A stretch of 64,000 nt of DNA from Thalassolituus sp. UBA1087 (GCA_002314145.1 DCCG01000029.1:1-64000), one strand, 5' to 3'; numbered from the stretch's first letter, positions 49,828 to 59,235 are shown. Numbers and translations are program-made. The notes: generated from the letters alone by a model not told the origin.

Positions 49828-50958
49828 CTAACGGCGGCGCTTTTTTTTCATCTTGCGGTAACTGAACATAAATATACCGCTGATGATTAAAAAGGTCATT
49901 CCTGCCGCCGAGGCGCTCCACACAACGCGGCTGCTATTGCCGGCAAAATCACCGAAATGAATACTGCGCACACTGTCCATTAAACGGTAGATAAAACCAC
50001 CGTGACGAATATCGTAAACCTGCGTTTTTTCACCCGACAAGGCATCAAAGCTGACCGTCGAACCGTACACACTGGCAAATGGATTCCTGTCCGGCGTTGC
50101 ACCGTAAAAGGTAATGCCCATATCTTGTTCATAAGGAAATAAAATATAGGTGGCTTCAAACCCGTCGATTGCATTTTCACTCTCAGCCAGCAACTGATCA
50201 AAATCCAGCTGTGTGTTATACAGTCGCCCGCTTGTTTCCGCCTGCGCTGGCTGCTCTTCGTGATGGTGAGTCAGCTCCTCCAGATATTCCACGGTATTAA
50301 AATAAATACCTGTGATCCCGGTCAGCAGCAGAACAGGCGCACTCCAGATACCAATCAGCCGGTGTAAACGCCGGGTCACTACCACGGCTTTTCCGCGACG
50401 ATTAAAAGAGAAAAAATGACGCCAGAAACGACGATAAATAATCAGCCCGGTAATACCGATGAGTGTCATGGCAAGAGCACAGACCAAACCTGTGATTAAC
50501 CCCAGATGCGGCGTCTGATCAAACACACCATCGAGCAATAGTGTGTAATGCAGATTCAGTAACCAGTCGGTTAAATAATGCGTCAGCGTCTGTGGCTGGC
50601 TCAGTATCTCACCGGAATAAGGATCAAGATAAACCTTAAACCAGTCAGAAGTCCCCTGTTGAATCAGATATACCCGGTCTGCCTCATAGCCATCATCAAA
50701 TAATTCCCAGCTGCCGATGTCATAATCCGGAAAGCTATGATCAATCTGCACCATAAGATCATTTATCTTTTGGCGGGACGGTATATCACTGTCCTCAGAA
50801 TAAGGTAATGCCGCAGTCTGCGGCATTAATAAAACATCCAGAGGCTGTTTGAACACCAGCAGCATGCCGGTGATCACGATCAGTAACAGCGGAATACAGG
50901 CTGACAGTGCCAGCCAGTAATGCAGTTTAAATAAAGTCCGGCGCATAGATGGCTGCAA
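49828..50958 (-). CDS. PepSY-associated TM protein, likely siderophore-iron reductase
   Basis: A 376-aa inner-membrane protein with four predicted helices: SACIPLLLIVITGMLLVFKQ near the start, LVCALAMTLIGITGLIIYRR, WSAPVLLLTGITGIYFNTVE, and MTFLIISGIFMFSYRKMKKK at the end. The His residues typical of heme or metal binding in PepSY_TM proteins are present (KLHYWLALSA, RLHRLIGIWS). It lies directly downstream of the TonB receptor gene (receptor stop and this start are adjacent), as in FoxA/FoxB-type loci. Probable role: reductive release of iron from siderophore in the periplasm; the substrate is inferred. Confidence 0.82.
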   Translation of the reverse strand: MQPSMRRTLFKLHYWLALSACIPLLLIVITGMLLVFKQPLDVLLMPQTAALPYSEDSDIPSRQKINDLMVQIDHSFPDYDIGSWELFDDGYEADRVYLIQQGTSDWFKVYLDPYSGEILSQPQTLTHYLTDWLLNLHYTLLLDGVFDQTPHLGLITGLVCALAMTLIGITGLIIYRRFWRHFFSFNRRGKAVVVTRRLHRLIGIWSAPVLLLTGITGIYFNTVEYLEELTHHHEEQPAQAETSGRLYNTQLDFDQLLAESENAIDGFEATYILFPYEQDMGITFYGATPDRNPFASVYGSTVSFDALSGEKTQVYDIRHGGFIYRLMDSVRSIHFGDFAGNSSRVVWSASAAGMTFLIISGIFMFSYRKMKKKRRR

Positions 50959-53088
50959 TTAAAAGCGTGCGTAAAGGCCGACTTCAGCCGAGCGTTCTGC
51001 GCCCATCCAGCAGTTGGATGCATCATAGCAGGCACCGACATAGCGCTTATCCGTCAGGTTACTGATGCTGGCTGTTAACTCCAGCAGATTATTGATCTGC
51101 CAGCTGGCGGCAAGATCCAGCAGAGTGTAGCCGGGCACGCTATCTGTGTTGGCCGCGTCCATCTGACTTTCACCGACGTAACGGATACCACCGGCCAGAT
51201 TCAACTCATAACCCAGGCGATAATCAGCCCACACAGAGGCCAGCTGATCAGCCACCCAGACCGGATGATTACCTTCCAGCGACGTGTTTAATTCATTATC
51301 CGTCACTTCCACATTCTGATAAGTGTAATTAGTCGTCAGCGTCAGATCACGGGTAACATCAGCCACCAGCGATAATTCCACACCTTTGGATTCCACTTCC
51401 CCGGTCTGGGTGTAAGTGGCAAAGGCAACATCATTAACCACCACATCCTGTTTTTTCAGATCGTATAGCGCACCGGTAAAGGTTACCGAATTATCCGCAT
51501 TACGGAATTTAACACCGGCTTCTAACTGTTGTGCTGTGGTTGGTTCAAACGCACTGCCGGTATTGGTATCTGTGCCAGACTGAGGTTCAAAGGATTCGGA
51601 ATAACCGATATAAGGCGCCACGCCATTGGCCAGAGTATAAATTGCCGCTAAACGCCCGCTGGTTGCCCGCTGATCAATATCCACGTCGCCCGGATAAGCC
51701 GAACCGGCGTATACATAATCGGAGTCATCATTACTTTCATAGTGATCACGGCGCAGACCGGCAATCACAGTTAAGGCATCCAGGTGCAGTTCATCCTGCA
51801 GATAAAAACCCAGTTGTTTCTGACTGACGTCGTTATCCTGAGTGTAATAATCGAAAGGCATTGATGCCGGATCGAACTGATTATAATCCGGCGCAGATAA
51901 GTCCAGCGACGGCGTATTATTGCCTAAGGTATCAGCGTAAAAGACATCACTGTTCAGCGTCTGATATTCCACCCCGACCAGTACACGATGTTCAATAGCA
52001 CCGGTATTCACTGTCAGCGCCAGCTGGTTATCCATTACCCAGCCTTCAATGGTTTCATCCGTCGAATACGCACTGCGCAGCAGGGTACGGTCGTCGCCAT
52101 CCAGGCCGTTGTTGTAGGTATTTTTCTGGTAGGCATCGCCTTTGGTGTAACGGAAGTTCTGCAGAAAACTCAGGCCATTGGCGAATTCATGACTGAATTT
52201 ATAACCCAGCATGGTTACTTCCCGTTCCATGCCCTGCCAGTTTTTATCGCCGGCATAAGCGTCAGCGTCGAGCTTACCGTAGCCCGCACTATAGAGTGTC
52301 CCGGTGGCCGGTAATGGCGTGGACGGCACCATATCCGGATCTTTCTGATAATAGAGATTCAGATTCAGGCTGGTGCGTTCCCCCAGCTCAAAGGTTACCG
52401 ACGGTGCGAACGTCAGCCGTTCTTCTTCGGTGGTTTTCTGCTGACCATCCGCACTGCGGCTGAGCGCAATGACCCGGTATTGAATACCATCAGCCAGCGG
52501 CCCTGTGGTATCCGCGGCAATTTCCTGCAGGTTATTGCCACCGGCACGCAGGCGGATCTCTGTCTGCTGCGTCCCCTGCGGTTGTTTCGCGGTCTGGTTG
52601 ACCATACCGCCCGGAGGCGCGGAGCCATACAGGACAGACGCCGGCCCTTTTAATACTTCAACACTTTGTGTGGCATACACATCCACCTGCGGTGCCAGGT
52701 TCCACAGACCGTCGTACTGCAACGGCAGGCCATCGTAATAATTGCGGTAGCTGTCAAAACCACGGATGGTGTACTGATCAAAAATGGTCACGGTGGAACG
52801 GCTTTCCGGGGTAATCCCGGGCACATAACGCAGCGCACTGTTGACCGAATCCGCCTGGCGCTGCTGCAATAACGCCTGGTCGTACACCTCATAACTCATC
52901 GGCGTTTCCAGTGGTTCGAGCTCTGACTTGGTACCGGTTGAACGATAGGCAGCGCCATACACCACCACATTATCGACCACGGTTTCATCATTGTCTGTGC
53001 CGTTCTCAGCGGCCTGCACACTGGTCGTCAATGCCGCGGATAACAGCAACAGAGCTGTCACGGAGGGATAATCCAAAGCGTTATTCAT
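50959..53088 (-). CDS. TonB-dependent siderophore receptor
   Basis: This 709-aa outer-membrane receptor has a signal peptide (residues 1-26, ending SVQA). A plug domain follows (ALRYVPGITPESRSTVTIFD, then YTIRGFDSYRNYYDGLPLQY), with VEVLKGPASVLYGSAPPGGM, the canonical plug signature. A 22-strand barrel ends in the terminal Phe (EVGLYARF). It is most like the FoxA/FhuA hydroxamate class. Expression is probably governed by the neighbouring AraC regulator and by Fur. The siderophore is not determinable here. Confidence 0.92.
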   Translation of the reverse strand: MNNALDYPSVTALLLLSAALTTSVQAAENGTDNDETVVDNVVVYGAAYRSTGTKSELEPLETPMSYEVYDQALLQQRQADSVNSALRYVPGITPESRSTVTIFDQYTIRGFDSYRNYYDGLPLQYDGLWNLAPQVDVYATQSVEVLKGPASVLYGSAPPGGMVNQTAKQPQGTQQTEIRLRAGGNNLQEIAADTTGPLADGIQYRVIALSRSADGQQKTTEEERLTFAPSVTFELGERTSLNLNLYYQKDPDMVPSTPLPATGTLYSAGYGKLDADAYAGDKNWQGMEREVTMLGYKFSHEFANGLSFLQNFRYTKGDAYQKNTYNNGLDGDDRTLLRSAYSTDETIEGWVMDNQLALTVNTGAIEHRVLVGVEYQTLNSDVFYADTLGNNTPSLDLSAPDYNQFDPASMPFDYYTQDNDVSQKQLGFYLQDELHLDALTVIAGLRRDHYESNDDSDYVYAGSAYPGDVDIDQRATSGRLAAIYTLANGVAPYIGYSESFEPQSGTDTNTGSAFEPTTAQQLEAGVKFRNADNSVTFTGALYDLKKQDVVVNDVAFATYTQTGEVESKGVELSLVADVTRDLTLTTNYTYQNVEVTDNELNTSLEGNHPVWVADQLASVWADYRLGYELNLAGGIRYVGESQMDAANTDSVPGYTLLDLAASWQINNLLELTASISNLTDKRYVGACYDASNCWMGAERSAEVGLYARF

Positions 53089-53170
53089 CAGTCAGTTACC
53101 TGTAAACGAGAATATTTTGCATATGGATTATAAAGATGTGTAAAGCGCACTTTTGTCTGAGAGTGCACTT

Positions 53171-54076
53171 TCAGCCGTAGTGAATAATGTCGCGTCCGAT
53201 GGTGTCTTTCAGCTGGCGCCGGATGGCACCGGGTGCCACAGAGAAGTGTTGCCGGAACAGGCGGGAAAAATGAGCCTGGCTCTTAAAGCCACTGCTCAGA
53301 GCAATATCATTAACCGGCCGTATCAGTGCCTGCGGGTCGGTCAGCCCGAGATAAGCATGTTCCAGCCGGGTGCGGAAAATAAACTGGTTGAGGCTGCATG
53401 GCTGCTGACTGAAGAGTTTGAACAGATAGCGGCGGGAAAAACCGGAGCGCCTGACCAGCCAGTCGGTGTTAAGAGCTTCATCAGCGGCATGCTGGCGGAT
53501 CAGTTGCTGCACCAGCTGCAGGCTGTCCTGCTTCGGGGTCTGTTGTGCGGCCATCACGGCGACCGCCCTTAACAGACGGGCCTCCGTGTTCTGGCGATAA
53601 CGGAAATCCCCCTGCTGCATTTGCCGGTAACGGCTGGCCATCAGAGACACCAGGTCATGTGCGGTTCCATCGCTGTCACCCGTCCCCGGCCAGACAGTAC
53701 CGTGGGGCGGAACATCGTCGACGACCCAGCGCGGCAGATTGAAGCTGACCACTTCATAGTGACGGTCAAAATGAAAGGTAAAAGACTCGCTGGCGTGAAT
53801 AAAAATCAGGTCACCGGCCTGCAGCGGCGTCTGCCGCTGCTCGCTGATCCAGTAACCGCTCCCCCGCTGCAGGCCAATCAGAGAGTAATAATCGGTGGCG
53901 ATACCGGCGGCGATGGCCGCCGTACGGATACTGATCAGAGGCGCTGCCGCGACCCGCGTGAGCGACGTACTGAGCAATGGCTGCTCAGCATAGCTCTGCT
54001 CTGCGCTGAGGTAGTCGCTGAAGTGGCCGGCCTGCAGCTGCAGGTAGGTGCGGATGACGGAGCTGTCGAGGTTCAT
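53171..54076 (-). CDS. AraC-family regulator of siderophore uptake
   Basis: This 301-aa AraC/XylS activator has an N-terminal cupin-like sensing domain and two C-terminal HTHs: LNTDWLVRRSGFSRRYLFKL, and PVNDIALSSGFKSQAHFSRL, followed by FRQHFSVAPGAIRRQ. I chose ATG 54076 because the Fur-box-like site lies immediately upstream; the frame extends to 54199 but would code across that site. It probably activates the TonB receptor gene in response to its siderophore. Confidence 0.85.
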   Translation of the reverse strand: MNLDSSVIRTYLQLQAGHFSDYLSAEQSYAEQPLLSTSLTRVAAAPLISIRTAAIAAGIATDYYSLIGLQRGSGYWISEQRQTPLQAGDLIFIHASESFTFHFDRHYEVVSFNLPRWVVDDVPPHGTVWPGTGDSDGTAHDLVSLMASRYRQMQQGDFRYRQNTEARLLRAVAVMAAQQTPKQDSLQLVQQLIRQHAADEALNTDWLVRRSGFSRRYLFKLFSQQPCSLNQFIFRTRLEHAYLGLTDPQALIRPVNDIALSSGFKSQAHFSRLFRQHFSVAPGAIRRQLKDTIGRDIIHYG

Positions 54077-54093
54077 GTCGCCGGGAGTCTGAA

Positions 54094-54112
54094 AGTGATG
54101 ATAATCATTATC
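54094..54112. promoter_or_regulatory. Fur box before the AraC gene
   Basis: The 19-bp site ends TGATAATCATTATC and matches 16 of 19 positions of the Fur consensus; mismatches are at positions 1, 2 and 4. It lies 18 bp before the AraC start codon. This indicates iron-repressed expression. Confidence 0.8.
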
Positions 54113-54308
54113 ATATAAACCCTGTCCTGTGTCAGCTGTCTTATGACCGGCGCTGACAGGAGAGACCGCTCGGCTTGAGTGGATAAAACTGGCGGGCACC
54201 GTCTCATTATTTTGTACCCAGATGCGCTGTTTATGGTGAAAAAACAGGCCGCCTGCTCCGCCAACGTCTATATTTACCGGACACAGTAATACTCACAATG
54301 GAATTGCT

Positions 54309-55706
54309 ATGGCCATCCCAGCTAGCGTATTGAAGGTACTGGATGACTGGAAAATCAGCTACTCCGTTGCCGATGACGAGGACCTGTTCAGACTTATGCA
54401 GAGTAACCCCCCGGCCTCCTACTCCGCCCGCGTTGCCAACGTCATTTTTCTCAAGGATGACATCGGCAAGGTGCAGGTGGTTGTACCGGGCAATCGTATT
54501 CTGGATCTTAACCAGCTGGCGCACCAGCTGGGCCGGCAGTTTACGGCTCTGTCTTCCGATGAACTGGCGCGTCTGCAGAGCAAACACGGCCTGTCTGAAT
54601 TTCCCGCTCTGCCCCAGGTAACTCAGCTCGAAAGCCTGATTGACAGCAACCTGCTGAACGAAGAAGAGCTCTTCATCGTCACCGGGGAAGACCACACCTG
54701 GATTAAAATTCCCACGGAACAGTTCCGGCACCTGATCAGCAGCTCACGCACCGGTAATTACACCGCGCCTCTGCTCACCGATGTTCACTATAACGATCTG
54801 CAGCAGGATCTGGATGATGTGCATGCCGCCATCCGCCAGTTCACCCCCCTGCGTATTCAGCAGCGTCTGTCTGAAACCCTGGATCTGCCGCCGCTGCCGG
54901 AAACAGCACGGCGCATTATTGAGCTGCGCGTTGATCCCAACGCGGATACCCAGTCACTGGCCGAAGTGGTTGAGATGGACCCATCCATGTCAGCCCAGGT
55001 GGTCAGCTGGGCCCGCTCGCCCTATTACGGCGTGCGGGGCGAAATCAAAAGCGTGGAAGATGCGGTACTGCGGGTGCTGGGCTTTGATCTGGTCATTAAT
55101 CTGGCTCTCGGACTGTCGCTGGGCCGTACCCTGTCAGTGCCCAAAGAAGGCCCGCATGGCTATTCGCCTTTCTGGCAACAATCCGTGGTTACCGCCACCC
55201 TGTGCACAGAGCTGGTACGCCTGATGCCGGCCCGCTACCGCCCGCCACAGGGGCTGGCTTATCTGTGCGGCCTGCTGCACAACTTCGGATTCCTGGTGCT
55301 TGGGCATGTATTTCCGCCACAGTTTTCACTGGTTAACCGCCATATTGAGGCCAACCCGCACATCAACCGCTTTTATATTGAACGTCATCTGCTGGGCATG
55401 ACCCGTGAGCAGATATCCGCCTGTCTGCTGCAGCAATGGAAGATGCCGGACGAACTGGTGTCTGCCACCCGTCAGCAACATAACCCGGAATATGATGGCG
55501 AACACTGCGATTATTCACGTCTGATTTATGTCGCCACCCGCAGTCTGCGCCACCATGGGTTTGGTGATGGCCCGCGCGAACGCCCGGAACTCTTTGTGAT
55601 GGATGCTCTGGGGCTGAAGGCCGATGCCGTGGATGAGGTCACGCAGAATATTCTCACCCGCATCGATGACCTGAATGATCTGGTGCATATGCTGAAAAGC
55701 CCCTGA
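54309..55706 (+). CDS. YbaK/EbsC-domain and HDOD-domain protein
   Basis: The 465-aa protein fuses an N-terminal YbaK/ProRS-type deacylase-like domain (MAIPASVLKVLDDWKISYSV, VIFLKDDIGKVQVVVPGN, LFIVTGEDHTWIKI) to a C-terminal HDOD domain (LDLPPLPETARRIIELRVDP, VVEMDPSMSAQVVSWARSPY, LCGLLHNFGFLVLG). HDOD domains are HD-like signalling modules, usually non-catalytic. The combination is seen in marine gammaproteobacteria; the function is unknown. The usual tRNA-deacylase Lys is not clear, so the first domain may only bind a ligand. Confidence 0.85.
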   Translation: MAIPASVLKVLDDWKISYSVADDEDLFRLMQSNPPASYSARVANVIFLKDDIGKVQVVVPGNRILDLNQLAHQLGRQFTALSSDELARLQSKHGLSEFPALPQVTQLESLIDSNLLNEEELFIVTGEDHTWIKIPTEQFRHLISSSRTGNYTAPLLTDVHYNDLQQDLDDVHAAIRQFTPLRIQQRLSETLDLPPLPETARRIIELRVDPNADTQSLAEVVEMDPSMSAQVVSWARSPYYGVRGEIKSVEDAVLRVLGFDLVINLALGLSLGRTLSVPKEGPHGYSPFWQQSVVTATLCTELVRLMPARYRPPQGLAYLCGLLHNFGFLVLGHVFPPQFSLVNRHIEANPHINRFYIERHLLGMTREQISACLLQQWKMPDELVSATRQQHNPEYDGEHCDYSRLIYVATRSLRHHGFGDGPRERPELFVMDALGLKADAVDEVTQNILTRIDDLNDLVHMLKSP

Positions 55707-55717
55707 GCACAGGGCAT

Positions 55718-55745
55718 AAAAAAAGCCGCAACCGCGGCTTTTTTT
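55718..55745. terminator. Bidirectional intrinsic terminator
   Basis: AAAAAAAGCCGC (55718-55729), loop AACC, GCGGCTTTTTTT (55734-55745) is a perfect 12-bp stem between the convergent HDOD and exported-protein genes. Confidence 0.92.
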
Positions 55746-55766
55746 ATGGTTCGTTATCGCGCCGGA

Positions 55767-56594
55767 TCAACCGGCTGCGAGTTGTTTCTGCACTCCGGAA
55801 AGCCATAACTGCATTTCCGGACGGGTATACAGACCGATGACTTTTTCCAGCTCACGGTTAGGCGTTGAGCGGTGAACGTAAAACAGAAATTCCAGAACCT
55901 CCTGCTCCAGCGCCGCCTGCCAGTTACCGGGGCGCTGCCAGTCCGTCATCACGGCTTCCAGCTGGGGATAAACCTGCTCCCGGGTGGCACTGAGCAGCGC
56001 GGAAAACTGCATCGCCTGATCAAGCCGGCGGATAAGCTGCAGACGCGCTTCCCCCACCGGATTGGCGCGCAGACGATCAATGTAGCGGCGATAGTCCGAG
56101 CCGGATTGCTGGCTGATGGCCTGCAGTTCTTTGTGGCGTACAGCTTCCAGAGTCGCGCTGGACAGGATACGTTCCAGCTGAGTGCGCTGGGCGTCATTCA
56201 GTTTCGCAGTCAGCACACTGGAAAGGGTTTGCTGTAATGCCGCCGGTGCCCATTGTTGCGCCAGCCGGTCCACCACATCGTATTGCTGACCGATGGGGGC
56301 TGCCTGTTCGTTGAGGATTTGCTGAGCCAGATTCCTGGCCTGTTCACTGAGGCCGGTCAGCCCCGAGATGCGGATGATATTGTCGGCCTGAATCTGCGCC
56401 GGGTCAGGTTGCGGCGCGGCACTTTCCTGCTGCCCTTCTTTTTGCTGTCCGTCTTGCTGCAGCCCATCTTTCTGTTGCGCGGCAAGCGCGGACAGAACCG
56501 GCGCTCCGGTAGCGGCCGGTAGTCGATTATCAGCCGCCTGCGCACTGACTCCTGTCATCAGCACCATTGCTGCCAGCCATGATCTTAAGATCAC
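55767..56594 (-). CDS. Exported helical protein of unknown function (DUF2059-like)
   Basis: The 275-aa protein has a signal peptide (MILRSWLAAMVLMTGVSAQA). A low-complexity Gln/Lys/Glu linker (QQKDGLQQDGQQKEGQQE) follows, then an all-helical domain (IIRISGLTGLSEQARNLAQQ to ELEKVIGLYTRPEMQLWLSG). The C-terminal part resembles DUF2059-type periplasmic proteins. Its start overlaps the end of the symporter gene by 4 bp, so it is the second gene of that operon. Confidence 0.7.
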   Translation of the reverse strand: MILRSWLAAMVLMTGVSAQAADNRLPAATGAPVLSALAAQQKDGLQQDGQQKEGQQESAAPQPDPAQIQADNIIRISGLTGLSEQARNLAQQILNEQAAPIGQQYDVVDRLAQQWAPAALQQTLSSVLTAKLNDAQRTQLERILSSATLEAVRHKELQAISQQSGSDYRRYIDRLRANPVGEARLQLIRRLDQAMQFSALLSATREQVYPQLEAVMTDWQRPGNWQAALEQEVLEFLFYVHRSTPNRELEKVIGLYTRPEMQLWLSGVQKQLAAG

Positions 56595-57868
56595 TCCTGT
56601 TCCCCCGCCTTCAGATTTTGATAGGTATCAGTATCGATGGCTTTTTCACTCTTCGCCACCACCACAGACACCATGGAATCGCCGGTGATATTCACCGCGG
56701 TCCGCATCATATCGAGAATACGGTCAACACCAATGATCAGGGCGATGCCCTCCAGCGGCAGGCCCACCTGCTGCAGTACCAGTGCCAGTGTCACCAGCCC
56801 CACCCCGGGCACACCCGCGGTGCCAATGGACGCCAGCATGGCGGTCATAATCACCAGCAGATAATCCGTCATCGCCAGATTCAGCTGGAATGCCTGAGCA
56901 ATAAACACCGTCGCCACACCCTGCATAATGGCCGTGCCATCCATGTTGATGGTGGCGCCCAGCGGCACAGCAAAGGCCGCTACGCGGTTTTTCACGCCCA
57001 TGCGTTCTTCCACCGTACGCAATGTCACCGGTACGGTGGCGGTGCTGGAGGCAGTACTGAAGGCGAACAGCTGCGCATTGCGCATCTTGCGCAGAAAGAT
57101 AACAGGCGACAGACCGGAGAGGCTTTTCAGCAGCAGTGGATACACCACAAACCCATGCAACAGCAAAGCACCCACCACCGTCAGCATATACACCAGCAGA
57201 TCGCCGACTTTACCGATCCCCTGCTGCGAGAACAGGGTGAACAGCAGGCAGAACACGCCGTAGGGAGCAAAGTGCATCAGGACGGTCACCAGCTTCATCA
57301 GCACTTCATTCCAGTCGTTAAAATGAGCGCCGATACGGTCACCGAATTCACCGCTGCGGCCAATGGCGATGCCGATCAAGAGTGCGAAGACAATCACCTG
57401 CAGCATGTTGCCTTCCGCCATCGCTGCAACAGGATTGGTCGGAAAGATATTCACCAGCACATCAATCAGAGGCATGGTGGCTGGCGGCGTATAATCGGCA
57501 TCCAGAGGCATATTGACGCCGGCACCGGGTTTCAGCCAGGTGGCCAGTATCAGCGCCACAGAGATAGCCAGCCCGGTGGTGATCAGGTACAGGCCAATGG
57601 TTTTGGCACTCAGCCAGCCCAGCGAACTCTGATCGCGCAGATGACAGACACCACACACCAGTGACACAAACACCAGTGGTACCACCAGTACTTTCAGGCT
57701 GGCAACAAAGATTTTACCGCCCAGCAGGAACAACCCCTGACTGAGCAGGTCATTGAGAATATAGCGCAGTACTGAATTCAGTTCCGGACTCTGCAGCAGT
57801 TGCTGGGTCAGACTGCCCAGCAATACCGCCGCCACCATCGCAATCAGGATTTTACCTGTGAGACTCAT
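56591..57868 (-). CDS. Dicarboxylate/amino acid:cation symporter (DAACS family)
   Basis: This 425-aa inner-membrane transporter carries glutamate/aspartate or C4-dicarboxylates with Na+ or H+. Family landmarks are the serine-rich hairpin FAFSTASSTATVPVTL, NMDGTAIMQG (the NMDGT cation/substrate motif), and GVPGVGLVTLALVLQQVGLP (second hairpin). Eight helices are expected. The exact substrate (GltP versus DctA type) cannot be settled. The leader helix MSLTGKILIAMVAAVLLGSL is well formed at ATG 57868. Confidence 0.9.
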   Translation of the reverse strand: MSLTGKILIAMVAAVLLGSLTQQLLQSPELNSVLRYILNDLLSQGLFLLGGKIFVASLKVLVVPLVFVSLVCGVCHLRDQSSLGWLSAKTIGLYLITTGLAISVALILATWLKPGAGVNMPLDADYTPPATMPLIDVLVNIFPTNPVAAMAEGNMLQVIVFALLIGIAIGRSGEFGDRIGAHFNDWNEVLMKLVTVLMHFAPYGVFCLLFTLFSQQGIGKVGDLLVYMLTVVGALLLHGFVVYPLLLKSLSGLSPVIFLRKMRNAQLFAFSTASSTATVPVTLRTVEERMGVKNRVAAFAVPLGATINMDGTAIMQGVATVFIAQAFQLNLAMTDYLLVIMTAMLASIGTAGVPGVGLVTLALVLQQVGLPLEGIALIIGVDRILDMMRTAVNITGDSMVSVVVAKSEKAIDTDTYQNLKAGEQE

Positions 57869-57916
57869 ACGGGCTTCCTGTCAGCCGGCACATATGCGCA
57901 CTGCCGATGCGCCGGG

Positions 57917-58291
57917 TTATTTTTTCTTACGCGGTTTCAGATACTTACTGACACTCTGAAACCACATAACCAGAGATAGATCGCCGTCAATGGTAATGTC
58001 TTTATCCTGGATACCTTTCATAAAGGCATTTTTATCTTTTGAAGTCAGAATATTAAGACCAGTTTCGGCGTCTTTGAAGCTGATGGTAAAGGCCGGATCC
58101 TGATGGGCTTTACCTCGGCTGCTGATGGCATTGTCGGCCACCGTGAACTGACGGGCAATAGCACCGTCGACGGTCTGTAGCTGAAAAGCAAAATTTTTAC
58201 CTTCCAGTTGTTTACGGAAATCAGGGTTTTTCCTGGCAGCTTTTTTCATCATCAGGGCGAGCGCCCACAGCAGCATTCGGAACTTGAACAT
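57917..58291 (-). CDS. SCP2 sterol-binding-domain protein
   Basis: This 124-aa protein has the SCP2/UbiJ-like fold pattern: KNFAFQLQTVDGAIARQFTV, then PAFTISFKDAETGLNIL and IQDKDITIDGDLSLVMWFQ, and a basic tail. A short hydrophobic start (MFKFRMLLWALALMM) may associate it with the membrane. It binds lipids in related proteins; a role in lipid or fatty-acid handling is inference. It follows the DUF1415 gene by 27 bp on the same strand. Confidence 0.75.
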   Translation of the reverse strand: MFKFRMLLWALALMMKKAARKNPDFRKQLEGKNFAFQLQTVDGAIARQFTVADNAISSRGKAHQDPAFTISFKDAETGLNILTSKDKNAFMKGIQDKDITIDGDLSLVMWFQSVSKYLKPRKKK

Positions 58292-58318
58292 GGTTAATCC
58301 TCGGTTTGCGGACAGGAT

Positions 58319-58846
58319 TCAGGACTCCTGGGTGTTCGGGTCGTCCTGAAAGAGGCGCGATTGTGCCAGAGCCGGCATCTTTTGCAAAAGACCTTGTTTG
58401 CCTAAACGGCGCATATGACGCCGGTTGCGCTGAGGGATTTTGTCAGGTTCCGCGACACTGGCAAGGGCTTCTTCAATGTCAGCTTCGCGAATGATATGCA
58501 GCATGGGATACGGGGAGCGGTTGGTAAAATGGCTCATGTCCGCCGCATTTTCGCCATCAAACAGATAGTGGGGATGAAAAGTCGCCAGCTGCAACAGGCC
58601 TTCATAGCCCATCTGAACCAGCAGATTGTCACAGATGAGTGACCAGTTCCAATAGTCGTCAAAGTCGTCAAACAGTCCGGGAATCACCAGCAGTGCCGTA
58701 GGCAGAGTATCCGGCTCCGCTTCAGCGACTTCACGCAGCAAAGCCATAAACACCATCGTGACCTGTTCAGGGTCAGTGCTGTCGCATACATCAATCCGGA
58801 GGGAATCTAAAACCGGGTGGGCGAAGGGGCACAGCCCTTCGCCCAC
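58319..58846 (-). CDS. DUF1415 family protein
   Basis: The 175-aa protein is in the DUF1415 family: GLCPFAHPVLDSLRIDVCD (family: 'GLxLCPFA'), ALLVIPGLFDDFDDYWNWS, and LATFHPHYLFDG, with SPYPMLHIIRE. The family N-terminus normally includes about 15 more residues (W..xVVG). Those residues are encoded upstream in frame (TREWVTQFVVG), but no ATG, GTG or TTG precedes them before the hupB stop. Either translation begins at GTG 58846 or at a non-standard codon (CTG 58879/58876 or ATA 58894). It sits downstream of hupB. Confidence 0.85.
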   Translation of the reverse strand: MGEGLCPFAHPVLDSLRIDVCDSTDPEQVTMVFMALLREVAEAEPDTLPTALLVIPGLFDDFDDYWNWSLICDNLLVQMGYEGLLQLATFHPHYLFDGENAADMSHFTNRSPYPMLHIIREADIEEALASVAEPDKIPQRNRRHMRRLGKQGLLQKMPALAQSRLFQDDPNTQES

Positions 58847-58890
58847 GACGAACTGCGTGACCCATTCCCGGGTCAGCAGCTCAGGCGTGC

Positions 58891-59163
58891 TTATTGCACT
58901 GCCTCTTTCAGTGCCTTACCGGCTTTGAAAGCAGGTACTTTCGCGGCAGCGATGGTGATGGGCTCACCGGTCTGTGGGTTTTTACCCTGACGTTCGGCAC
59001 GGTCACGGACTTCGAAGGTACCGAAGCCGATCAGGCTGACGGAATCGCCTTCGCTCAGGGCTTTGGCGATCTGATCAGTAATAGCAGTAACCACTTCTGC
59101 AGCTTTTTCTTTACTCAGGTCTGCTTTTTCAGCAATGGCCGCAGCCAGTTCTGGTTTACGCAT
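58891..59163 (-). CDS. hupB: DNA-binding protein HU-beta
   Basis: This 90-aa histone-like protein dimerises and bends DNA. The signature SLIGFGTFEVRDRAERQGKN followed by PQTGEPITIAAAKVPAFKAG is the HU/IHF beta-arm motif. MRKPELAAAIAEKADLSKEK is the typical start. In Pseudomonas hupB is likewise next to the rubredoxin reductase gene. Confidence 0.96.
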   Translation of the reverse strand: MRKPELAAAIAEKADLSKEKAAEVVTAITDQIAKALSEGDSVSLIGFGTFEVRDRAERQGKNPQTGEPITIAAAKVPAFKAGKALKEAVQ

Positions 59164-59235
59164 GGATAATTATCCTTATCGGGCTGTGTGTTGTCCCCCG
59201 GTTCCGCGGGGGGTGTATTAACAATAACGGGTTGC

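Noticed and set aside
56567..57664. 365-codon His/Gln-rich plus-strand frame opposite the DAACS symporter
   Set aside because: The unusual His/Gln-rich composition is what the antisense of a membrane protein gene gives; the minus-strand symporter has clear family motifs.
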